From: JBGPQJ01 sp963829485
Lineage (GTDB): Bacteria; Chloroflexota; Anaerolineae; Anaerolineales; Villigracilaceae
Direction of reading: 5' to 3'
DNA length: 64,000 nt
Assembly (NCBI GenBank): GCA_963829485.1
Contig: CAWHIK010000010.1
Span: forward strand, 669,206 to 733,205
Positions within the stretch are counted from its first letter, which is position 1. Every line of letters begins with the position of its first letter. The notes under the pieces are model-generated. The model had not been told where the DNA came from. It saw nothing but the letters and a program-made list of their open reading frames with translations, and searched no databases. Below, piece by piece: positions 57,304-64,000 of the stretch. The position numbers and the translations under genes were made by a program.

Positions 57304-57946
57304 ATGGAACAAATTATCAAGGAAATCCATACCAATGTCATGGAAGGCGATACTAACGCAGTCAAGACGAATGTTCAGGCTGCCATCGATGCCGGCATTC
57401 CTGTGGCAGACATATTGAACGAAGGAATGATCGCAGCAATGGCTGAAGTGGGCCGCCTGTTCGAGGAAGGCGAGTATTTCGTTCCTGAAATGCTGATTTC
57501 CGCCCGCGCCATGCAGACCGGGCTGGTGTTGCTCAAACCTTATCTAAAAAATGCTGAAATTGCGTCGGCTGGCAAAGTTGCGATTGGTACTGTCAAGGGT
57601 GACTTGCACGATATTGGCAAGAACCTGGTTGCCATGATGCTCGAAGGCGGTGGTTTTGAAATTATCGACCTTGGCACGGATGTCCCACCCGAAAAATTTG
57701 TGGAAGCTGTTCGCAATCAAGGCGCGCAAATTGTAGCCATGTCCGCCTTGTTGACCACCACCATGCCTGCCATAAAAAACACCATCGATGCGCTGAGTGC
57801 TGCCGGGGTGCGCGGACAGGTCAAGGTGATGATCGGCGGCGCGCCGGTGACTTCAAAACTATGCCGAACAGATTGGCGCTGACGGCTTCGCCCCCGATGC
57901 CAGCCGCGCGGTGACTGCCGCCAGGGAATTGGTTTCAAGGTTGTAG
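57304..57946 (+). CDS. Corrinoid-binding methyltransferase protein (MtbC/MtaC-like; one frameshift)
   Basis: About 213 residues. The helical cap domain (1-85, with EYFVPEMLISARAM) precedes a B12-binding Rossmann domain with the cobalt-ligand motif GDLHDIGKN, SALLTTTMPAI and GGAPVT. A +1 shift at an A-run (57855-57858) separates the last 29 residues; removing one A gives SNYAEQIGADGFAPDASRA. It carries the methyl group between a substrate-specific methyltransferase and a second acceptor. Its neighbours UroD-2 and UroD-1 are the likely partners. Confidence 0.92.
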
Positions 57947-57999
57947 AAGTTAAGGAAGTAATGCTTGATTTCATGCTGTTCTAACGGGGGATGACCACT

Positions 58000-59080
58000 A
58001 TGAAAACAACGATGCTCATCTCATTGCTTGTCATAGTTTTGAGCGCGTGTGCTCCGTCCATCACCCCGACCTCAGCTGCCACTGCTATCCCGCCAACTGC
58101 CATTCCGTCCGGAGCATTTTGGCCGACCGAAGGTTGGCGTACCTCGACTCCTGAAGAACAGGGAATGGACTCGCAGAAGCTCGGAGCCATGTTGGCTGAG
58201 ATCAATGATAGGAAAATAGAGGTCCATAGCCTGTTGATAGTCAGGAACGGCTATCTGGTTAGCGAAACATATTTTGAGCCTTATCAACAAGACATCAAAC
58301 AGGACATGCAATCCGTTGGCAGGAGCTTCACTTCGGCACTTATCGGGATCGCAATCGATAAAGGATACATCGATGGGGTTGACCATCAAGTTTTGGATTA
58401 TTTTCCCAATCGTACGTTTGCGAACCTAAATAAGCAGAAAGAAGCCATGACGCTGGAGGATGTGCTGACGATGAGGTCCGGCCTGGAAGGGGAGAATGAC
58501 CCCTATTATCAGGCTATGCAAAACAGCCAGGATTGGATCCAGTATCTGCTCGATAAACCAATCGTCGACCCGCCTGGAAGCCGGTGGTCTTATTGCGCAG
58601 GGTGTTCACATATATTGACTGCTATCCTGCAGGAAACAACAGGCGTGAATCCTCGCGACTTTGCGGAGCAAAACCTGTTCAAGCCGCTGGGCATTTCGGC
58701 AGGAACGTGGATGACTGATCCAGATGGGATTCCCTACGGCGCCGGGGGATTTAATCTAACGCCACGCGACATGGCCAAGCTGGGTTACCTCTATCTCAGG
58801 AAGGGCCAGTGGGATGGGCAGCAGATCGTCTCCTCCGAGTGGGTGGAGACCTCCACGCGGACTCCACGCGGACGTAGACGCGAATGCGCACTTCGGTTAT
58901 GGGTATCACTGGTTCACGGTTCCAGAAATGGGGGGTTATGCGGCCTTGGGGGGGGGTGGACAGATCGTCCTTGTGATCCCGAAGTACGACCTGGTCATCG
59001 TCACGACAGCGAAAACCGAAGAAAGCCTCTTCGAGCTGTTCGACAAATACATCATTCCTGCAGTTCAGGAAAATCAGTGA
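58000..59080 (+). CDS. Beta-lactamase-family serine hydrolase, secreted lipoprotein (one frameshift)
   Basis: About 360 residues; ATG 58000 gives a compact signal with lipobox LSAC, and 57991 is an alternative. The nucleophile region reads QSVGRSFTSALIGIAIDKG. The usual S-x-x-K is S-V-G-R, so the catalytic Lys is Arg. YCAGCSHILTAILQ and GGFNLTPRDMAKLGYLYL follow. The +1 break lies beside a perfect tandem 11-bp repeat at 58852-58873. The last part has FGYGYHWFTVPEMGGYAALG. It may be inactive or use a variant mechanism. Confidence 0.8.
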
Positions 59081-59469
59081 GTTTGGTTTAGCTATTGGTG
59101 AAGGGAGTATGGTTTAAAAATTCTATAAAATAAAGAGGTTCTCAAAAGGGAGTGGCACAATAAACAAGAACGTTCGTTCTATTCGGGCCAAAAGATGTCT
59201 TTGATCAGCTAATCACGGTTCTTCGGGTTCTATTGAAATACGGGCCCGAAAGTACGTCGAAAACGCGCTCACTTCCTAACTTCAAGCTATCTTCACTGGC
59301 GGCTTCTTGGTTGGAGTCCTCACTGAGGGGATGTCTCGAAGGTAATTTTACCCCATTCTCCAGCGAGGGTTTGCCGGGTGAGTAAAGTGGCAGGTGAGAT
59401 AACTGTCCTTGCGGATTATTGGATATATAATGAAGTATCTTAAACTATTCGATCAAGGAGGGTAATTTT
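59081..59469. other. Intergenic region with a LexA-like palindrome, no gene recognised
   Basis: About 390 bp. AGAACG-TT-CGTTCT at 59167-59180 fits GAAC-N4-GTTC, the form of Gram-positive-type LexA boxes, but no SOS gene is adjacent. A TATAAT is at 59426-59431 without a clear -35, perhaps for the channel gene. No coding signal or repeat family is seen. Confidence 0.45.
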
Positions 59470-60159
59470 ATGACCGCAACTGAAACCAAAAAAGAAAGAA
59501 AGATGAACCTCGGCTACGAAATCTTCGTCGGCGTACTATCCATTCTGTCTATCGTAAACATATTTTTGGGATACTTTTACCAAGATGCGGACATGAAAGG
59601 GATCCTCGATATCATGAATGGTCTGTTCAGCATCATCTTTCTGGGCGACTTTGCCTACCGCATGATAACTGTACCATCCAAGAGCCAGTATTTCTTCCGG
59701 GACTTCGGTTGGGCGGACCTGTTCGCCAGCCTGCCGCTTCCTCAGTTCAAGATCCTGCGCGTTTTCCGGCTGTTCCGCGTTTACCGCCTGATGACGAAGA
59801 TCGGTCCCAAGGTCATTTTCAATACACTCGTGAAGGACCGGGCGGGCAGTGCTTTGTACGTCCTGCTGTTGATGGGCATCATGGTACTGGAGTTCGGCGC
59901 CCTGGCTGTTTTGAAAGCGGAGAAGATCAACCCGGATGCCAACATTAAAACCGCCGCAGATGCTGTCTGGTATGTCATGGTCACCATCTCCACGGTGGGG
60001 TATGGCGACCGCTTCCCAACCACCAACTGGGGAAGGGTCGTGGGCTCCGTGACCATCATTATCGGCGTAGGCATTTTCGGTACCTTCACCGGCTTCCTGG
60101 CGAATTTCTTCCTCGCTCCTGCAAAGAAGGAAGATGAAGAAACCCCCGCGGAAAAGTAG
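59470..60159 (+). CDS. Voltage-gated-type potassium channel (six-helix ion transporter)
   Basis: Intact, 229 residues. Helices S1-S3 are followed by an S4-like segment with regularly spaced Arg (LRVFRLFRVYRLMTKI), then S5, a pore helix and the K+ selectivity filter TVGYGD, and S6. The C-terminus is short and charged, without an RCK domain. It should be a tetrameric K+ channel in the cytoplasmic membrane. AAGGAGG precedes the ATG. Confidence 0.92.
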   Translation: MTATETKKERKMNLGYEIFVGVLSILSIVNIFLGYFYQDADMKGILDIMNGLFSIIFLGDFAYRMITVPSKSQYFFRDFGWADLFASLPLPQFKILRVFRLFRVYRLMTKIGPKVIFNTLVKDRAGSALYVLLLMGIMVLEFGALAVLKAEKINPDANIKTAADAVWYVMVTISTVGYGDRFPTTNWGRVVGSVTIIIGVGIFGTFTGFLANFFLAPAKKEDEETPAEK

Positions 60160-60244
60160 AGCCGGCTCGATGTTTTGTCTTCGGAACCGCCCGGACTTTG
60201 ATGTGTTTTGATTATCAACCCATCAAATAAAAAAGGAGAAGAAA

Positions 60245-60619
60245 ATGAGACCCAATAGTGGACCAGGCTGTTTGACAGCGTTCGTCGTCGGCTTTTCCCG
60301 GTTCTTCCTTATCTTCGCGTGGATCGCCAGACCGCTCGCCTTTGAAAGAGTGTTCGGCGGTTCGTGGATCATTCCGTGTATCGGGATCATGATGCTGCCG
60401 TTCACTACGTTGATGTACGTATTTCTGGTAACCAATGGCGTCGGCACCCTTGGCGGCCTTCAGGGCATTGACTGGCTGTGGTTGTTCCTCGCGTTGCTGG
60501 TTGACCTGGCGAACATCGCCGCGGCCGGGGCTGCCAATAGGGATCAGATTCCCCAGGGCTACCCGGGCTCACTGCCCCCCAGGCCTCCCGAGGCGCCGCT
60601 CGACACCCCCACGACCTGA
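60245..60619 (+). CDS. Small membrane protein of unknown function
   Basis: Protein of 124 residues with two or three hydrophobic helices (about residues 15-35, 42-64 and 72-92) and a Pro-rich tail (PRPPEAPLDTPTT). It has a clear Shine-Dalgarno (AAGGAG) and lies 85 bp downstream of the channel gene, possibly in one transcript, followed by a terminator. No family recognised. Confidence 0.7.
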   Translation: MRPNSGPGCLTAFVVGFSRFFLIFAWIARPLAFERVFGGSWIIPCIGIMMLPFTTLMYVFLVTNGVGTLGGLQGIDWLWLFLALLVDLANIAAAGAANRDQIPQGYPGSLPPRPPEAPLDTPTT

Positions 60620-60646
60620 TACATTTTCCGGTTTAACTTAGCAACC

Positions 60647-60690
60647 AATCATGGCTCCTTCATTAGGAAGGAGCCATGATTTTATTATCC
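60647..60690 (+). terminator. Intrinsic terminator
   Basis: A perfect 14-bp stem (AATCATGGCTCCTT and complement), 7-nt loop, then TTTATT. It ends the channel and small membrane protein transcript. Confidence 0.88.
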
Positions 60691-60809
60691 GGCGGCAAGG
60701 ACATCTAAAGAAGGAGTTATTGGGACAAGTTCCAACTGGCAGCTTAAACACGACTGAGGATAGTGTAAAATAATCCAAGCAGATAATTTTGATATTGCTT
60801 CCCCGTCGA

Positions 60810-63533
60810 ATGATCGATTCCCTGCGTGGTTCCCTGCTCCTGACCAAGCTGAACCGTCCGCGCCTCAGCGGTGACGTGGTGCACCGGCCGCGCCTGTTGA
60901 ACCAGATCCAATCACTCTCCCCCCTGACCCTGGTGGTCGCGCCGGCGGGTTACGGCAAGACCACGCTGGTGGATTCGTGGCTGGAGACCAGTCCTCTGCC
61001 CTGCGCCTGGTTGACCCTCGATGAGTCGGACAACGACTTCGCCACCTTTGTGAATTATTTAATTGCCGCGGTACAGACCTGCTTTCCGATGGTCGGCGAC
61101 AGGACAGCCAGCCTGTTCAAGGTGACCTCCTCCCCATCCGTCGCGTCGGTCAGCAAGACCCTGCTTAATGAATTGTCTGTCATCAAGCAGGATTTCATCA
61201 TTGCCCTCGACGATTATCACCTCATCCATAATAGCGCCAACCATGAACTGGTGTCCAATTTGCTGCACCGTCCGCCGCGCTCATTTCATCTTGTTCTGGC
61301 AGCCCGGCATGACCCGCCGATCCCGTTACCGGCATTGAGGGCGCGCGGGGTGGTGACCGAACTGCGGGCTTCTGACCTCCGATTTCACGCTGGACGAAAC
61401 AGAGGTATTCTTCCACGATATCCTGAACATGGACATCCCGGACCAGGACGTCGTCACCCTTTCAAATAAAACAGAGGGATGGCCGGTGAGCCTGCGGCTG
61501 GCGGCGATCTACTTCCGGCAATCCGGTTCATCCAGCTTGATCGGAGCCAACCAGGACGGCGAAAACCGCTACCTTATCGATTATATGGTGGACGAGGTGA
61601 TCTCTCAGCTTCCAAAGGAGATCAAGGATTTTCTTGTGAAAACTTCCATTCTTGATCACCTGTGCGGACCGTTGTGCGACGCGGTCATGGGTTTTGGCGC
61701 CAACTCAGGCAAAAGCCAAAAACACCTGGAATGGCTGCACCGTTCCGATTTTTTCACCACGTCGGTACACGGAGCCCAAGGCTGGTATCGTTACCACCAC
61801 CTGCTCCGCCAATACCTGGTCAATGAGGTGAAGTCAAGCCTTCCAACCCGGGAAATTGCAGCGCTTCACATGCGTGCCAGCGGCTGGTTTGAAAGCCAGG
61901 GCTTGCTGGACAAGGCGATCTCCCATGCGCTCGCAGCCGGTGATATGAAAGATGCCGTCGAAATTTTTGTGCGGCACAGGCGGGATATCACGAACCTGGA
62001 TGACAGTCAAGTCTTGCAGAGTTTGGTGAAGATGTTCCCGCAGGACGTCGTGGATCAGCAGCTGGAATTGAAAATGGCAGAAACCGCATTGTTTCAGGGC
62101 CGGGCACAATTTTCAAAAATGGCTGCTGCTTTGAATGAAGCCGAATCATTGATCGCAAAATCACGACCCGCTCGCTCTGACCGTGATCGTTTGAAAGGTG
62201 AGATAGCTGCCAGGCGGTCCATCATCTTTTATTGGATGGGAGATCATGAGAAAAGCATCTCTCTTGCACAACTCGCTCTGGAAAAGCTGCCTGTTGAATG
62301 GTGGCTGCCTCGTGTGCTGATGAGGTTGTACCTGGGCGCCAGCTATCAGATGCAGGGCGACCTGGCCCGGTCTTTGGATGTCTTGAATGTCACAGACGAA
62401 CCCGATTTTGGTCCTGCCTACCAGGCTCGACTGATGGCCCAGGTCAGCTTTATCTACTTGTCGGAGGCGGACCTGTCTCTTATTGAGCGGGTGGCAGCTC
62501 AAACCCTAGAAAGATATGGCAGATCCATAAACAGCCTGGTGGGAGTGTTGGTGTCCTCCTATTTCCTGGGTCTCGTGCACTATTACCGCAACGATCTCCA
62601 AAAAGCGGAACAATATTTCCTGCCCGTTTTACTGCACCCTCAACAAGTTCAAACGCAGGTTTACATCCATAGCATCGCTGCATTGGTCCTGATCTACCAG
62701 GCTCTAGGGGCAAGAGGCAAAATCCATCGAGCTTGCGGAAACCCTTGCTGAATTTTCTCTGGAGATGAGCGTTCCCTTTCAAGCCTCTGATGCTTCCGCA
62801 TTGAAGGCCGAATTGGATATGCGGCAGGGAAACCTGGCTGCAGCCGCCCGCTGGGCTGACCTTTATAAATTACCCAACGTGCTTCGTCTGCCGTTTTTCT
62901 ATGCCCCGCCCATCACCTACGTTCAGGTGCTTCTTGCTAAGGATACGCCTCTCAGCCGGAAAAAGGCCTCCGCGGCGTTGGCGAAACTGCGAAAAATTTT
63001 CACTGCCGATCACCAGACCCGTTTGTTGATCAGCGTGTTTGGCCTGCAAGCGCTGTTGTCCCAGGCGGAGGGGAAGGAAGCCAGGGCACTGAAAGAGATG
63101 GAGAAAGCGGTTGCGTTGGCTGAGCCGGGCGGGTTTATCCGGGTCTTCATCGATCTGGGTGCGGCGGTTAAGCCGCTAATGGCCAGGCTCAAAAAGGAGG
63201 GCACAGCTCCCGCCTACATCGACAGGATTTTATCGGCTATCGAAGAAGAGGACGCCCGGAGGAAATCCATCCGATCAGAGAAAACCGGGGCCAAGCCTGA
63301 AATGCAGGGTGAATCTGGGGGTGACTGCGCGTGAGATAGAAGTCCTGCGGCTTCTGGAAAAACGCTATACCGACAGGGAAATTGCGGAAACGCTTTTCAT
63401 CTCGAAGGAGACGGTCCACAGTCACATCGCGCATCTGGGGGATAAATTGGACGCCCGCGGACGCCGCGCGATCGTTCAGGCTGCGAACGGATGGGATTGC
63501 TCCACTGATCGATTCTTTTTTTACGTTCCCTGA
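60810..63533 (+). CDS. MalT-like LuxR-family ATP-dependent transcriptional regulator (three frameshifts)
   Basis: About 907 residues in four frames, each shifted +1 (near 61390, 62710 and 63285-63310). The STAND ATPase part has LTKLNRPRLSGDVVHRPRLL and Walker A APAGYGKTTLV. A TPR-like region (about residues 330-780) follows. The C-terminal LuxR HTH has LGVTAREIEVLRLLEKRYTD in part as TAREIEVLRLLEKRYTDREI and TVHSHIAHLGDKLDARGR. Start ATG 60810 matches the family's SLLLTKL opening. It likely senses a small inducer. With three breaks, functionality is uncertain. Confidence 0.88.
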
Positions 63534-63634
63534 ATTTTCACCTTTTACTAGTGATGTAATCCTGTAATTTCCGCCGTATCCTTGGACTGGCGGACGGATT
63601 TTGTTTGTCGTTTACGCCTGCCAGGAGGCTCGGC

Positions 63635-63896
63635 ATGATTCAATCGCAACACAGTTTCAAGATCACCATGCAGGGTACCTTTTAATGTGCGCTGGGCGGA
63701 TTATGTCGGGGATAAATTGGTACACGCGGAAACGTGTGAAGGAGACCACCCGACCACCACATTATTCGGTCATGTGGTGGACATGTCTGCCTTTCTCGGC
63801 ACACTGCATACATTCATAGACCTGGGTTATCCGGTGGTCGCCTTCGAATACCGGGAGTCAGGGTCGCTCGATGAGATGGAGGGAGAAGAGGGATGA
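63635..63896 (+). CDS. Small protein often placed after LuxR regulators in Chloroflexota (one frameshift)
   Basis: About 86 residues. ATG 63635 has AGGAGG upstream and reads MIQSQHSFKITMQGTF. A +1 shift at a T-run (near 63681) continues as NVRWADYVGDKLVHAET and GHVVDMSAFLGTLHTFIDLG. The W-x-D...L-x-G-x-V-x-D-x-x-A-x-L-x-G pattern resembles a small partner protein I associate with such regulators, from memory rather than a search. Role unknown. Confidence 0.6.
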
Positions 63897-63973
63897 GCCG
63901 GGACCATAAAGTGCGTGTGATTATTCTTCTTTCTCATGTAGAATTGAATAAATAAGAGAACGGAGGATGCCGC

Positions 63974-64000
63974 ATGTTTAAGCAAAGAATGAAAACCTTC
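63974..64000 (+). CDS. Start of a CDS truncated by the window edge
   Basis: ATG 63974 preceded by CGGAGGA at good spacing; only nine codons (MFKQRMKTF) are visible. The product cannot be identified. Confidence 0.5.

Noticed and set aside
36923..63533. Programmed +1 ribosomal frameshifting
   Set aside because: The sites share no slippery motif or downstream structure, occur in unrelated genes, several per gene, and often sit in simple homopolymers.
1..64000. CRISPR arrays, insertion sequences, integrases or phage genes
   Set aside because: No regularly spaced repeats, transposase or integrase motifs, or terminal inverted repeats were found on either strand.

Overview
The window looks like chromosomal DNA of an uncultured Chloroflexota bacterium, most likely Anaerolineae-like. 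This is an inference from gene style: lipoproteins with Thr/Pro-rich linkers, VanW and LytR-CpsA-Psr envelope proteins, DUF5666/DUF5667-type sigma and anti-sigma genes, and MalT-like LuxR regulators. No rRNA is present. Base composition is moderate and fairly even. No insertion sequence, prophage or CRISPR array was seen.

Layout. About 0.1-31.6 kb is housekeeping and envelope DNA: a HIT hydrolase, xseA-xseB, a YuiD-type PAP2 protein, murJ, a PLD-family lipoprotein, a DUF5666 lipoprotein with an ECF sigma factor and its probable anti-sigma partner, a HerA-like ATPase, VanW and LCP proteins, a penicillin acylase, DedA, a PrsW-like protease, a secreted DsbA-cyclophilin protein, a metalloprotease, a MacA/MacB-type exporter, an M32 carboxypeptidase, an initiator-like tRNA-Met, a HAD phosphatase and a quinone-oxidoreductase-like MDR enzyme. 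The DsbA-cyclophilin gene has an in-frame TGA exactly where the first Cys of CPAC should be. A hairpin with a GU-containing loop lies 16 nt downstream, so it reads as an unannotated selenoprotein.

About 31.8-58.0 kb is the accessory centrepiece, a bacterial microcompartment (BMC) catabolic locus. After a strong promoter overlapped by twin palindromic operators come a 3-keto-L-gulonate-6-phosphate decarboxylase / hexulose-phosphate synthase family enzyme with an unusual Cys-containing C-terminal domain, BMC-H, BMC-T, a small BMC-associated protein, BMC-P (pentamer), a second BMC-H, a divergent PanB-family protein lacking an active-site metal ligand, and an SDR dehydrogenase. Downstream lie a ribose-type ABC importer with a duplicated binding domain, L-xylulose-5-P 3-epimerase, L-ribulose-5-P 4-epimerase, a SorC-type regulator, a 2-oxoacid dehydrogenase E1a/E1b/E2 set, two FGGY kinases, an SMP-30 lactonase, a class II aldolase, a HAD phosphatase, 6-phospho-3-hexuloisomerase, two UroD-family proteins and a corrinoid protein. 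Together they suggest import and phosphorylation of a sugar or sugar acid, shell-associated cleavage or decarboxylation, then pentose-phosphate entry, with a possible methyl-group or formaldehyde branch. The usual metabolosome core (acylating aldehyde dehydrogenase, PduL/Pta, alcohol dehydrogenase) is not seen in the window.

About 58-64 kb carries a beta-lactamase-family hydrolase, a voltage-gated-type K+ channel, a small membrane protein, a fragmented MalT-like LuxR regulator and a small companion protein.

Many plus-strand genes, mainly from 36.9 kb on, are split by single frameshifts, nearly all of the same sense and often at homopolymers. I annotate these as single genes and suspect sequencing error more than decay, but this cannot be decided from the sequence alone.
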